Assembly: GCF_003243465.1 (NCBI RefSeq)
Contig: NZ_QFQZ01000006.1
Coordinates: forward strand, 1 to 64,000
Source of the DNA: Caulobacter segnis
GTDB lineage: Bacteria > Pseudomonadota > Alphaproteobacteria > Caulobacterales > Caulobacteraceae
Direction: 5' to 3'
DNA length: 64,000 bases
Part shown: positions 39,647-48,279 of the stretch, piece by piece
Position numbering within the stretch: position 1 is the stretch's first letter
Layout of the letters: every line of letters starts with the position of its first letter
Notes under the pieces: generated by a model
The model's input: only the letters and a program-made list of their open reading frames with translations
What the model was told of the DNA's origin: nothing
The model's database searches: none
Program-made: the position numbers and the translations under genes

Positions 39647-41893
39647 ATGAGCATCCACCGGAACAAGCCCGGCGTCTTCGCACGCCTGCTCACCCTGGCC
39701 ATGGCGATCGTGATCGGCGTGGGTGGGGTCACGCCCGCGTTTGCCCAGGCCATTGATCCCATGGCGCGCGGGGCAGCGGTCTACGCCGCCCGGCCGCCGA
39801 TCGTCTCGGTGACGGCGACAGCGGCCCAGCCTTTGGCGACGGCGACCGACACCCTTGTCTCGCTCAACAAGACCACGATCAACCCGGCGAACTTGACCGT
39901 CAGCAGCTCGCCGGCGTTCGTAACGATCCCGACCGACGGCGTCTATGCCGTGCGGGGCACCGTGTCGTTCGCCACGAACGGTACGGGCGCGCGTGCGGCC
40001 AAGATCGTCTCGGTCAACGCCTCAGGCGCTGTGACCAAAGTCCACAAGGCCGTCACGCTGGACGCTTCGGCGGCTAATCCGGTGACGATCTCGCTGTCGG
40101 CGACAGTCGTGCTGATCCAAGGCGAGAATGTCGGCCTGGTCGTCAATCAGACCAGCGGCGGCTCGCTGAACACCGTCGCTGGCGCGACGCTGGATATCGA
40201 GCGCCGGATCGAAGCGGCGGCCGAAAGCCTGGTGGTTCCCGGTCCCTTCGCCACCCTGGCCCGCGCGCTGCTGAGCAAGCAAGCGTCGGCGCAGCCGATC
40301 GGGCAGATGGCCAGCCCGCCGACCTACAGCATCGGCGCGGCCAACGCCGTTTCGACGCTGACCGGTGCGGCGACCACGGCGCCGAACGTGCTGGCGACCC
40401 TGAGCAGCACGGCGGTCGTCACGGGCTCTATCCCGGCGGCGGCGACGTCCACGGCGTCGACGATCAGCGGCTATGTCTTCACGCCGGGCGGAACGATCAC
40501 CGGATCCTGGGCGGTCGGCCAGGTGCTGTCTGGCTCCGGCGTCACGGCCGGAACCCTGATCGCCAAGGACAATGGAAACGGCACCTATCAGGTCGACAAG
40601 TCCCAGAGCGTGGCGTCGACCGCGATCAAGGCGCTCGGCAACGTCCTGATCGTCACCAACATGTTCTCCGGCGCGAACACCCTGGTCGGTGGTGTCGGTC
40701 TTTCGGGCAACGGCACGACGACCGGAACCCATATCCTGGCGCAGATCTCCACGTCGAACGGAGACGCGCCGGGCAATCGCGGGACCTATCTCGTCAGCAT
40801 CCAGCAGGATGTGGCGTCGGGCAGCATCACGGCCTCCACGCCGAACCCGATCCTCGTCGATCGAGGCGGCAAGCGCAGCGCGACCAGCGGGGCGACCGGC
40901 CAATATATCTCGCAGGCAAACCTTTCCGCCTCGCAGACGGCGAACAACGGCTGGGGCATCCGCTTCACCGTCACCGGATCCGCCTTCGACCTGGCGGTCG
41001 GCACCTTCCAGAACGGCCAGGGCACGCGCCTGAAGTGCGACGGCAAATGGGCCGACACCGGAAAGCGCGTCATCCCGGATTCGTCGAACATCTTCTATCA
41101 GAAGTGGGATTTCGGCACGTCGGCGACCCGTGTCTGTGAGATCTGGTTCGACAAGGACGTCTATTTCCGCGGGCTGAACGTCAACGCCGGCGGCTCCATC
41201 ACGTCGGGCGCCTTCCCGGCCGGCTCGATCACCGCTTATTTCATCGGCGAGAGCTACGCCGCCGGCGCGCTGGGGGGCGGGGCCAGCAGCAACCTGGGCT
41301 CTGAAACCAGCGGCACCGTCATCATGGGCGGCGCCTGGCCCTTCAAGATGGGCGAATACTGGGGCTGGGAAAACGTCGTCACGGCCGCCAACGGCGGCAC
41401 GGGCTTCCTGGTCAACGGGACGACCCGCAAGTACATCGAGCGGCGCAACGATCCCAAGCGGATTGGGACGCCCGACGTCATCGTCATCGCCACGCCGATC
41501 AACGACTGGCTTAACCGGACGGCGGGCGGCGACGGCGGCACGGCGACCTCGGCCGCCCTGCTGCAGGCGGCCGTGACGGCCGAAATCGCGGCGATGCGGG
41601 CCGACTATCCGAACGCCCTGATCCTGGTGTTCGGTCCCTGGCGCGGCAAGGGCGATCCGACCGGATCGACCTATTACGACGCCACACAGGCGGCGACCCT
41701 GGCGGCCGGGCAGAACGATCCGGGCGTGATCTATATCGACAACCAAGGCTGGCAGAACGCCGGTAACGACGCCCTCTATATGGACGTCGACAACACCCAC
41801 CCGACCACGGCCGGGCAAACCTATCTCGGCTACGAGAAGGCCGGTCCTGCCCTGGTCTCGCCGCTCAAGGCGCTGTCGAAGACGTCGAACTAG
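39647..41893 (+). CDS. Secreted multidomain protein with C-terminal SGNH-hydrolase domain
   Basis: The 748-residue precursor has a Sec signal peptide (residues 1-33, AFA cleavage). Residues about 50-185 are a TNF/C1q-like beta domain (TLVSLNKTTINPANLTV, DGVYAVRGTVSF, VVLIQGENVGLVV), 225-400 is beta-rich and repeat-like, and 430-740 contains SGNH features: FIGESYAAG with Ser536 (GES for the usual GDS), Gly583, Asn619 in ATPINDW and D715-x-x-H718 in DVDNTHP. It could be an esterase acting on acetylated surface polysaccharide, either on the virion or as a lysogenic-conversion enzyme. Confidence 0.75.
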   Translation: MSIHRNKPGVFARLLTLAMAIVIGVGGVTPAFAQAIDPMARGAAVYAARPPIVSVTATAAQPLATATDTLVSLNKTTINPANLTVSSSPAFVTIPTDGVYAVRGTVSFATNGTGARAAKIVSVNASGAVTKVHKAVTLDASAANPVTISLSATVVLIQGENVGLVVNQTSGGSLNTVAGATLDIERRIEAAAESLVVPGPFATLARALLSKQASAQPIGQMASPPTYSIGAANAVSTLTGAATTAPNVLATLSSTAVVTGSIPAAATSTASTISGYVFTPGGTITGSWAVGQVLSGSGVTAGTLIAKDNGNGTYQVDKSQSVASTAIKALGNVLIVTNMFSGANTLVGGVGLSGNGTTTGTHILAQISTSNGDAPGNRGTYLVSIQQDVASGSITASTPNPILVDRGGKRSATSGATGQYISQANLSASQTANNGWGIRFTVTGSAFDLAVGTFQNGQGTRLKCDGKWADTGKRVIPDSSNIFYQKWDFGTSATRVCEIWFDKDVYFRGLNVNAGGSITSGAFPAGSITAYFIGESYAAGALGGGASSNLGSETSGTVIMGGAWPFKMGEYWGWENVVTAANGGTGFLVNGTTRKYIERRNDPKRIGTPDVIVIATPINDWLNRTAGGDGGTATSAALLQAAVTAEIAAMRADYPNALILVFGPWRGKGDPTGSTYYDATQAATLAAGQNDPGVIYIDNQGWQNAGNDALYMDVDNTHPTTAGQTYLGYEKAGPALVSPLKALSKTSN

Positions 41894-41968
41894 ACGAGCA
41901 GGGCCCGGCCGGCGTCTCGCCGCGCCGGGCCCCAACACATTTCATCATCCTCAAGGAGACGGTCCGCC

Positions 41969-42337
41969 ATGGACGACAAGCACCGGCTGCACGCAGCGGC
42001 CGTGGGCCTCATCGTGTCCGCCCTCTGGGCCGGTTTCGCGATGGTGGCCTTTATCTTCGGCGAGCCGCCGCCCGGACGACGCAAGGTCATTCAGGTGGCG
42101 TGCGAGAAGATCCTCACCGTCCTGGCGGTCACCTTCGCCGCGCCGATCGCCGCGCCCTGGGCGGCCGATCTGGTCAATTGGGCGCTTGGCCTGGTTCCGA
42201 TCAAGATCGGCTTCAAGGTCGACCAGCTTACCGCCGTGGCGCTGCTGGCCAGCCTGACGGTGCTGCTGATCGCCAATCCGGACGCGCGGGCTCGCGTCTT
42301 TGCCTGGCTGAAGGGCAAAGTGGGAGTGACGCCATGA
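41969..42337 (+). CDS. Holin-like membrane protein
   Basis: The 122-residue protein has three hydrophobic segments (about residues 9-30, 47-68 and 88-103) and starts the lysis cassette upstream of the amidase. AAGGAGA precedes the ATG. It probably forms the lesion that releases or activates the endolysin. Which of the two adjacent membrane proteins is the holin cannot be decided by sequence. Confidence 0.7.
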   Translation: MDDKHRLHAAAVGLIVSALWAGFAMVAFIFGEPPPGRRKVIQVACEKILTVLAVTFAAPIAAPWAADLVNWALGLVPIKIGFKVDQLTAVALLASLTVLLIANPDARARVFAWLKGKVGVTP

Positions 42338-42645
42338 GCGGCTTTCTCCACGTCCTGAGCGTCGGACTGGCGATGGTCGCAGTCGGGACGTTCCTCATGT
42401 CGGCGTTCCTGCTTGGTGTCGACGCCAAGGGCTGGCGCAACGCGCCCGTCTGGCTTCGCCAGGTCCTGCACCTGCTGGCGGTGTTCTGGCTGGCGGCCGG
42501 CTTTGTGGCCATGCGCTACCCGGCCGCCGTCATCACGCCCGTCACCATCTGCGCGGTTGTGATCTTCGCACTTGGCGGCTTCGCCCTGCTGGCCTGGCTG
42601 ATCAAGCACCGGCCGGCGCGCCACGGCGCCGACCTTCGCCGCTGA
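42334..42645 (+). CDS. Second holin-like membrane protein
   Basis: The 103-residue protein starts within the end of the previous gene (ATGA overlap) and has three hydrophobic segments (LHVLSVGLAMVAVGTFLMSAFLL, VLHLLAVFWLAAGFVAM, VTICAVVIFALGGFALLAWL). Tandem small membrane genes before an endolysin suggest a holin/antiholin pair. Confidence 0.65.
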   Translation: MSGFLHVLSVGLAMVAVGTFLMSAFLLGVDAKGWRNAPVWLRQVLHLLAVFWLAAGFVAMRYPAAVITPVTICAVVIFALGGFALLAWLIKHRPARHGADLRR

Positions 42646-42694
42646 GCGGCGCGGCGCGCGAAACTGGTTCGCCGCCCCAATCAAGGACATCGCC

Positions 42695-43123
42695 ATGAAT
42701 GCACCGCTGGGACCGATCCGGTTCCTGACTATTCACTGCGCCGCCACGCCGGAAGGCCGCGACGTCTCGCCCGACGATATCGCCCGCTGGGACATCGACC
42801 GCTTCGGCCAAGAAAGCTATCACCTGATCGTCACGCTGGACGGCGAGATCCATCGCCGTCTGCCCGACACGGTCAAGGGCGCGCACGTCGCCAAGGCCAA
42901 CAGCGGCAATATCGGCGTCTGCTACGTCGGCGGCCTGGCCAAGGACGGCAAGACGCCCAAGGACACCCGCACCGACCTGCAGCGCGCCGCCCTGGCGCAG
43001 ATCGTCCACGACTACCGCGAGCGCGTGCCGAACCTGATCGTGCGCGGTCACCGGGATTGGCCGGGCGTGGCCAAGGCCTGCCCGAGCTTCGACGTTGCGC
43101 CGTGGCTGAAGTCGCTGGGTTGA
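42695..43123 (+). CDS. Endolysin: T7-lysozyme-type N-acetylmuramoyl-L-alanine amidase
   Basis: In this 142-residue protein the zinc ligands of amidase-2 enzymes are visible: His14 in FLTIHCAAT, His119 in RGHRDWPG and Cys129 in KACPSF, with Tyr42 and Lys127 in the catalytic places. It has no signal peptide, so it depends on the upstream holin-like proteins. It cleaves between muramic acid and the stem peptide. Confidence 0.92.
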   Translation: MNAPLGPIRFLTIHCAATPEGRDVSPDDIARWDIDRFGQESYHLIVTLDGEIHRRLPDTVKGAHVAKANSGNIGVCYVGGLAKDGKTPKDTRTDLQRAALAQIVHDYRERVPNLIVRGHRDWPGVAKACPSFDVAPWLKSLG

Positions 43124-43130
43124 CGTGAAG

Positions 43131-43159
43131 AGGCCCCGGCCTGTCACGAGCCGGGGCCT
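43131..43159 (+). terminator. 10-bp hairpin after the endolysin gene
   Basis: AGGCCCCGGC (43131-43140) pairs with GCCGGGGCCT (43150-43159) around a 9-base loop, eight bases after the amidase stop. There is no strong T-run. Likely terminator or mRNA-end stabiliser. Confidence 0.65.
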
Positions 43160-43293
43160 ATTGACCGCCGTCAGTCGGGGGGCGTTTGGCGGTCGATCGG
43201 AAAACGCCCTCGTTGGGGAATGGTTCCCGCGCATCTGCGCCTTATCAACCGCGCCGGCCGGTCGCCGGCAAATCTCCCGTGCTGGAGGCTCCC

Positions 43294-43818
43294 ATGAAAT
43301 CCCTAATGTCGTGCCTCGCCCTGTTGGGCGTGGCGGCGATCCTGACCGCGTGCGTGGCGCTGCCGTCGAAAGACGACATCGCCCAGGCCGTGACCGCGCC
43401 CGGCGTCGACGCCGCGGCGGCCAATTTCGAAACGGCGGTCGCCGTGCTGGCCAGCTCGATCGCCATCGCGGTCGACGATCCCGACGCCGGCGTCGACGAG
43501 GCAAAGCTGGCCAAGGCGGTGCGCAAGGCCGCGGACGCCCTGGACGAGGCGCGGGTGGTGTTCGACGCCCGCAGCGGCGATCCCGGCGGGCTGATCGACA
43601 AGGCGTTCGGCGCGCTGGGCGAGGCCGTCCCGATGACCGCGAGCCCGCGAATCCGGTTCGCCCTGTCGGTCGCGCGCGGCGCCGGGCAAGTCTATGCCGG
43701 CAGGCTGCATCTGGTCGGCGCGCCCGCCGCGCCGTCGGAACGGCTGAAGGCCTCGCGCGAGGACGCCGACCGGGCCATCGCGGGCTTGCTCGCCCGCCTC
43801 CCGCCGCCCGAAACCTGA
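43294..43818 (+). CDS. Phage lipoprotein after the endolysin (possible outer spanin)
   Basis: Start at the ATG at 43294 with GGAGG upstream. The 174-residue precursor has a lipobox LTAC (Cys20). The mature part is helical and Ala-rich (AAAANFETAVAVLASSIAIAV, AKLAKAVRKAADALDEARV). Placement after the endolysin fits an outer-membrane spanin-like lysis lipoprotein, but no matching inner spanin is obvious. Confidence 0.65.
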   Translation: MKSLMSCLALLGVAAILTACVALPSKDDIAQAVTAPGVDAAAANFETAVAVLASSIAIAVDDPDAGVDEAKLAKAVRKAADALDEARVVFDARSGDPGGLIDKAFGALGEAVPMTASPRIRFALSVARGAGQVYAGRLHLVGAPAAPSERLKASREDADRAIAGLLARLPPPET

Positions 43819-43874
43819 CGCCTCGGCCTGACGCCTGACCGCTCGCCCGCTCGCGGGCTCGAGCGCACAACGAC

Positions 43875-43908
43875 AAAGCCCCGCCGGCTCGCGCTGGCGG
43901 GGCTTTTT
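43875..43908 (+). terminator. Strong intrinsic terminator closing the late operon
   Basis: AAAGCCCCGCC (43875-43885) pairs with GGCGGGGCTTT (43896-43906) around ten bases, ending in TTTTT. This is the clearest Rho-independent terminator in the window and marks the end of the phage late transcript. Confidence 0.9.
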
Positions 43909-43945
43909 GCTATGGTCCAGGCGGGAGAACCGAAGGGGCGCGGGC

Positions 43946-44182
43946 ATGAGCGGCAAATGGCCGGACGGGGGAGAGCAGCCGCTGACGCGGCGAGAGCGGC
44001 TGATCATGGGCGCGGTCGGGGTCGTGCTGGTCGCCGCCCTGGTCGGCCTGATGCTGCTGGCCGCGCTTTCGCTGATGGGCCGGCGTCCGACTCCTGTGGC
44101 GTTCGCCGCGGTCGCCGCGATCAGCGTGTCGATAAGCCTGCTGTGGGTTCGGCCGTGGGACGGCCCGCCGTCGACGCGATAG
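43946..44182 (+). CDS. Small membrane protein
   Basis: The ATG at 43946 (MSGKWPDGGEQPLTRRERL) follows AAGGGG at suitable distance. The 78-residue protein has two TM segments (IMGAVGVVLVAALVGLMLLAAL and VAFAAVAAISVSISLLW). It lies after the main terminator, so it has its own promoter and may be host or moron. Function unknown. Confidence 0.5.
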   Translation: MSGKWPDGGEQPLTRRERLIMGAVGVVLVAALVGLMLLAALSLMGRRPTPVAFAAVAAISVSISLLWVRPWDGPPSTR

Positions 44183-44190
44183 CATCCGCC

Positions 44191-44412
44191 ATGGACGAGT
44201 TGGAAAAGCGCCTCGCGGCCCTGGAGTTGGTCGTCATCGAGCTTGGGGCCTGGCTGGACCCGGCCGCCATCGACGACGCCATGCGCTCTATCGCCGCCGG
44301 TATCGAGACCGGATGCGACGAGGAGCGGGAGATCCGCCGCCAGGCGCTGCACCTGCTCCAGGACGCCCGCCGCCGGTTCGAGCCGCCGGCGGCCGGCGTC
44401 GTCATCACCTAG
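44191..44412 (+). CDS. Small helical hypothetical protein
   Basis: The 73-residue product begins [19 protein letters not shown], a short leucine-zipper-like coil, and has [18 protein letters not shown] at the end. It starts eight bases after the upstream stop and its stop overlaps that of the convergent SRAP gene. Function unknown. Confidence 0.5.
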   Translation: MDELEKRLAALELVVIELGAWLDPAAIDDAMRSIAAGIETGCDEEREIRRQALHLLQDARRRFEPPAAGVVIT

Positions 44413-45176
44413 AGCGGCGTCTCTTCGGGTTCCTTCGGCGGGTCTTGCTTCACGCCGACGCCGCGATTGACGATCACCAGGGCGTCGTCGGCAAGCGGTC
44501 GCTGCAGAGCCTTGGCCTCGTCCCAGGGCGCCCGCATCCAGACGTCGCGCTCTTCGGCCGTCGTCAGGATCACCGGCATGGCCTTGTCGTGGACGGCGCC
44601 GACGACACTGTTCGCCGAGGTGGTCAGGAAGGCATAGAGATCGCAGGTGACTTCGCCCTCGCTGGCCTTGCGAACGCAGGTCCAGGCCGGTTGATGAACC
44701 CCGGCGAAGAAGGCGAGCGGGCGTTCCTCGTTCAGCGCGAACCAGACGTTTTCACCCGGAACCCCGCCGACCTGGTTCGGCTCGGCGAAGGCGGTCAACG
44801 GCACAAGACAGCGATGTTCCGGCGTCAGCCAGCGCCGCCAGTGCGGGCTGTCGGTCTTGCGGACGTTGGTCACGCCGCGATCGGGTTCGGCCTTGATCAG
44901 CTCGCCCAGGCGCGCGTCGTCGATGACGTGGCCTTTCTTGCGAAGCGCCTCGGCCCGCTTCTCGGCCGCCTGGCGCTGGACGAAGAACGGCGAAGGCATC
45001 CCCCAGCGCGCCATGGCGAGCTCTAGCCCCGACCCGTCGGCCGCCTGGCGCACGATCGGCGCGGCCATGTCCGGAAAGATGCCGGGCAGGGGCGGCATGT
45101 TGCCGACCCGGTCCATGGCGCGCGTCGCCGCCAGAATCTCGGCTTGCCCGCGGCGCTGGCTGTAGAGGTTGCACAC
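44409..45176 (-). CDS. SRAP-domain protein (YedK/HMCES), abasic-site DNA-protein crosslinking
   Basis: The 255-residue protein starts [13 protein letters not shown], leaving Cys2 as the N-terminal nucleophile after Met removal. The conserved [38 protein letters not shown] (with catalytic Asn/Glu) and HDKAMPVIL (active His) are visible. SRAP proteins form a stable link with abasic sites in single-stranded DNA and so shield them. It may be host or phage; it lies between the phage terminator and the tRNA. Confidence 0.88.
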   Translation of the reverse strand: MCNLYSQRRGQAEILAATRAMDRVGNMPPLPGIFPDMAAPIVRQAADGSGLELAMARWGMPSPFFVQRQAAEKRAEALRKKGHVIDDARLGELIKAEPDRGVTNVRKTDSPHWRRWLTPEHRCLVPLTAFAEPNQVGGVPGENVWFALNEERPLAFFAGVHQPAWTCVRKASEGEVTCDLYAFLTTSANSVVGAVHDKAMPVILTTAEERDVWMRAPWDEAKALQRPLADDALVIVNRGVGVKQDPPKEPEETPL

Positions 45177-45180
45177 CGCC

Positions 45181-45576
45181 TCAGCCTTTCAACCAAAGCT
45201 CGACAGTCCAGCAGTCCCCGGCCGGATCGTCGCCGACCAGCTGGCGCGCTTCGACGTGTTCGACCGACGGGTGCGCCGCCCAGAAATCGCGGTCGGTCTT
45301 CCATTCGCCGGAGAGGGTCATGTCGGGCGCGCGGGCCGGACGCTGCGTCGCCGCCGCGTCCGGCGCGTCCAGAGTCGCCAGCCATAGACGCACGGTCGCG
45401 GTGTCGCCGTTGGGTTCCGCCGTCTCTATTGCTTGCGAGACGAGGGGATGACGCGTCCAAAAGCCGTGCGGCGCCCGCGTCCCGGTGGCGACAAGCGCCG
45501 CGCCATCCTCGTAGAACCGGCGAACCTCGCCCGTCGCCTCGTCAACGGTGCGCCAGGTGAAGGGCTCTGCAGTCAT
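45181..45576 (-). CDS. Hypothetical protein, same strand as SRAP gene
   Basis: The start at 45576 ([16 protein letters not shown]) is chosen for its GGAG at six bases; an ATG twelve bases upstream is the alternative. The 131-residue product has [17 protein letters not shown] and a later [16 protein letters not shown], two similar segments that may be an internal duplication. It lies four bases upstream of the SRAP gene and is probably co-transcribed. Family unknown. Confidence 0.6.
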   Translation of the reverse strand: MTAEPFTWRTVDEATGEVRRFYEDGAALVATGTRAPHGFWTRHPLVSQAIETAEPNGDTATVRLWLATLDAPDAAATQRPARAPDMTLSGEWKTDRDFWAAHPSVEHVEARQLVGDDPAGDCWTVELWLKG

Positions 45577-45620
45577 CTGGGTCTCCATGGGCGGAACCTA
45601 TCGGCGCTGCTGGCCGGCGC

Positions 45621-45923
45621 CTAGGCCGCCTTGTGGGTTGGTCGGGCTTCCCAGCGCGCCACGGTCTTGAGGATGCCGACATCCATCGCCGACACCTCTA
45701 CGCTCGCGGCGGGAATGCCGTTGCATCCGTACTGAACCTTTGAGCACTTGAACACGCCGCGCGCGAACAGGCGCTCGATCGAGACGTCACCCATCGCGCT
45801 CTTCGCCAGCCCGCTCAGCGCCAGCATCGTCGAGACCCCGCACTTCGGACAGCTGACCGTGACCCGCCAGTCGAGGTCATGACAGGTTCGCAGCGTGATT
45901 CGATGGGCCGTGACGGGCCACAT
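45621..45923 (-). CDS. Hypothetical protein with possible zinc site
   Basis: The start at 45923 (MWPVTAHRITLRTCHD) gives 100 residues. There is CPKCG (about residues 24-28) and later KCSKVQYGC, together a plausible zinc ribbon, then an IPAASVEVSAMDVGILK ending. It is the last gene before the tRNA. Function unknown. Confidence 0.55.
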   Translation of the reverse strand: MWPVTAHRITLRTCHDLDWRVTVSCPKCGVSTMLALSGLAKSAMGDVSIERLFARGVFKCSKVQYGCNGIPAASVEVSAMDVGILKTVARWEARPTHKAA

Positions 45924-46118
45924 CAGGCGCAGGTTCTCACGCGCAAACAGGCGCGTTGGGCCAACATGGCGATTTCTCCGATGTTCCGGAAGTGTTCTCA
46001 TCCAGCATGGGGAGGCGAGTCAAGGCGACTCACGTACGAAGTGGGAACGCGCCGCCCAACTCGCTCCCAACTCCGTCTTGGAGAGCGCCGAATGGTATAG
46101 CTAAGTCATTGAATTTGC

Positions 46119-46193
46119 TGGAGCGGGCGGGGGGAATCGAACCCCCGACATTCAGCTTGGGAAGCTGACGTTCTACCTCTGAACTACGCCCGC
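46119..46193 (-). tRNA. tRNA-Gly(CCC)
   Basis: On the minus strand the sequence folds into a full cloverleaf: acceptor GCGGGCG with CGCCCGC, D arm GTTC/GAAC, anticodon stem TCAGC/GCTGA with loop TTCCCAA (anticodon CCC), and T arm with the GGTTCGATTCC core. The CCA at 46121-46119 is encoded. It reads GGG codons. The 3' end faces the prophage, the orientation used by tyrosine integrases that recombine into tRNA 3' ends. Confidence 0.95.
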
Positions 46194-46206
46194 TCAGGGG
46201 ACGAAC

Positions 46207-46235
46207 CGTTTAGCCCGGCTCGGGGCGGTACTCAA
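46207..46235 (-). promoter_or_regulatory. Promoter of the tRNA-Gly gene
   Basis: On the minus strand TTGAGT (46235-46230), a 17-base spacer and TAAACG (46212-46207) lie about 13 bases before the tRNA 5' end, fitting a sigma-70-type promoter. Confidence 0.6.
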
Positions 46236-46274
46236 GCGCTGGCGCGACTTGATTTCACGATAGCGCGCGCGCTC

Positions 46275-48146
46275 TCAGGCTTTGCCCGCCGCCGAGGCGG
46301 GACCGCCGGCGCCGACGCAGCGGGCGAGCATCTGCGCCAGGGCCGAGGCCTCGATCGGCTTGGGCAGCACGTCGTCCATGCCGGCCGCGTGGTAGCCGGC
46401 GGTCTCCTGTTCGAGCAGGCTGGCCGTCACGGCCACGATGGGCACCCGCCTCCGGCCCAGGCGGTCTTCCTCCTGGCGGATGGCGCGGGTGGCCTCCACG
46501 CCGTCCATGACCGGCATGTGCACGTCCATGAAGATCGCGTCCCAGGGCTGGCGCCGCCAGGCCTCGAGCGCCTCGCGCCCATCGGCGGCGAAGCCGCACG
46601 CAATGCCGAAGGGCTCGACGAGCGCGGCGATGATCTTGCGGTTGATGGCGTTGTCGTCGACGACCAGCAGGGTCGGGGGCTCCTCGCCATCGTCGTCGCT
46701 GCGCAGGACGGCGGTGCGGGACGCCGCTTCGGCGGTGGTGACCGGACAGGGGATCCGCAGGGCGAAGGTCGACCCCCGGCCAGGCTCGGACGTTGCGGAC
46801 ATCTGCCCGCCCATCTTGGCGACCAGCCCTTGGCAGAGGGCCAGGCCAAGGCCGATGCCGCCGGCCGCGCGCTTGGTGGAGTCGTCGAGCTGGCTGAACC
46901 GCTCGAAGATCACCGCCATCTTCTCCGGCGCGACCCCGTCGCCGGTGTCGATGACCTCTATCCGCAGTTCGTCGCCCGCGCCAACGATCCGGCAATCGAC
47001 GCCGCCCGCCTGGGTGAACTTCAGGGCGTTGTCGATCAAGACGCTGACGAGTTGCCGGAGGCGGTCCAGGTCGCCCAGCCGGGTCTCGCCCGCGGCGGCC
47101 TCCAGCTGCATGGTCAGGCGAAGCCCGCGGGCGTCGGCCGTCGGCCGGTGCAGGTCGTCGAGCGACTGGGCCAGGGCGGCCAGCGCGAAGGCGCGCGGTT
47201 TCAGGCGCAGGGCGCCGTCGTCCAGCCGGCAGAGGTCCAGGACGTCGTCGACCATCATGCGCAGTCGCCGCGCCGCGCCCTTCATCTCCCGCACCTGTTC
47301 CCGTTGGGTCTTGTCGAGCGACGAGCGGCCCAGGATCTGTCCGACGCCGAGAATGGCGTTCAGCGGCGTGCGCATCTCATGGCTGACCGTCGCGAGGAAG
47401 CGCGACTTGGCCTCGTTGGCGCTCTGGGCGCGTTCGCTCGCCGCCTGCAGCTGCTGTGTGCGCAGGGCGACGCGGGCTTCGAGCTCCTGGTTCAGGGTGT
47501 TGAGATCCCGGCCGCGGCGCGCCAGCGCCTCGACCAGGTCGCGGTTCTGGTCGCGGAGCTGGATCGAGTCGACGAGCAGGGCGTGGTTGTTGCGGTGACC
47601 GGCCAGCATGACCAGCCAGAAGGCGGCCCCCAGCAGGCCAAGCGCCCGGTCTTGCCCGAGCAGCAGGGCCGTGGAGGCTGGAAGCAGGATCAGGGAGATA
47701 TAGATCCTTCCGGTCAGCTTCATCGGCGACAGCACGCCGGTCGCGCCCCCAGCCAGGGCCGACAGCACCACGATGATCACGAAGCGCGTGCGCTGGCTGT
47801 CGATCGGAAACCGAAGCCAGGCCAGGATCGCCCACAGGGCGGCGCTGACCAGCAGGCCGGCCGAGAAGGTCGCCACAAGGCCATCCAGGTGCTTGGCCAG
47901 GGCGCCGCCGCGCAGCGCCGAGGCGAGCAGGCGGTCCACGACGACCCGCACCAGCAGGACGGCGAGGGTAGTCGCTAGCCACATCCAGTAGAACGGTCGC
48001 TCTGACGGCAAGGTCGCCAGGGTCACGCCGACAGCCGCCGCCGCCTGGACGCCCATGGTCGCCACGCTGTTGCGCGAGGCTTGCCGAATGAGGTCCAGGG
48101 TCAGGGACTTGCGTTGAATGCTCGAACGTCCTCGCGCCGGAGTCAC
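46275..48146 (-). CDS. Hybrid sensor histidine kinase with receiver domain
   Basis: The 623-residue protein has about six TM helices in residues 30-180, a coiled-coil linker (about 195-245), a HisKA domain with His256 in SHEMRTPLNAILG, an HATPase domain (N box Asn373 in NALKFT, G1 DTGDGV, G2 GGIGLGLAL), and a C-terminal receiver (Asp541 in FMDVHMPVMDG, DD at 497-498, Lys596). It would autophosphorylate and pass the phosphate to its own receiver and then to a separate phosphotransferase. No partner regulator is adjacent. The signal is unknown. Confidence 0.92.
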   Translation of the reverse strand: MTPARGRSSIQRKSLTLDLIRQASRNSVATMGVQAAAAVGVTLATLPSERPFYWMWLATTLAVLLVRVVVDRLLASALRGGALAKHLDGLVATFSAGLLVSAALWAILAWLRFPIDSQRTRFVIIVVLSALAGGATGVLSPMKLTGRIYISLILLPASTALLLGQDRALGLLGAAFWLVMLAGHRNNHALLVDSIQLRDQNRDLVEALARRGRDLNTLNQELEARVALRTQQLQAASERAQSANEAKSRFLATVSHEMRTPLNAILGVGQILGRSSLDKTQREQVREMKGAARRLRMMVDDVLDLCRLDDGALRLKPRAFALAALAQSLDDLHRPTADARGLRLTMQLEAAAGETRLGDLDRLRQLVSVLIDNALKFTQAGGVDCRIVGAGDELRIEVIDTGDGVAPEKMAVIFERFSQLDDSTKRAAGGIGLGLALCQGLVAKMGGQMSATSEPGRGSTFALRIPCPVTTAEAASRTAVLRSDDDGEEPPTLLVVDDNAINRKIIAALVEPFGIACGFAADGREALEAWRRQPWDAIFMDVHMPVMDGVEATRAIRQEEDRLGRRRVPIVAVTASLLEQETAGYHAAGMDDVLPKPIEASALAQMLARCVGAGGPASAAGKA

Positions 48147-48279
48147 GGTTGTTTTCGATTATGACTGAGCTCGCCGAAGCTTATGCATGGCGTTGGCCGC
48201 CGAGTCATCGCGCGTCCTCGCGACAAAGCGCCGCGCAAAATGGTCAACAGCCCGTCAACCCTGTCGGCTCCCTGCCGGC

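Larger units (their letters stand above)
80..46122. mobile_element. Prophage (siphovirus type), left end outside the window
   Basis: The block carries leftward early genes, a repressor/Cro region, and rightward replication, packaging, head, tail and lysis genes in standard siphovirus order. The right limit is set provisionally at the 3' end of the tRNA-Gly gene. The last certain phage gene is the lipoprotein ending at 43818, so the right limit could be as early as the terminator at 43908. The left limit, with the integrase expected beyond the IS3-family element, is not visible. All packaging, capsid and tail genes look intact, so the phage may be functional apart from the IS-truncated gene. 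Confidence 0.85.

Noticed and set aside
40022..41938. Minus-strand frame of 638 codons opposite the SGNH-like gene
   Set aside because: Low-complexity Arg/Gly/Asp composition and no start signal; the plus strand has a signal peptide and catalytic motifs.
45956..46168. Plus-strand frame ending LLERAGGIEPPTFSLGS
   Set aside because: This is the well-known false protein produced by translating the antisense of a tRNA gene; the tRNA-Gly explains the sequence.
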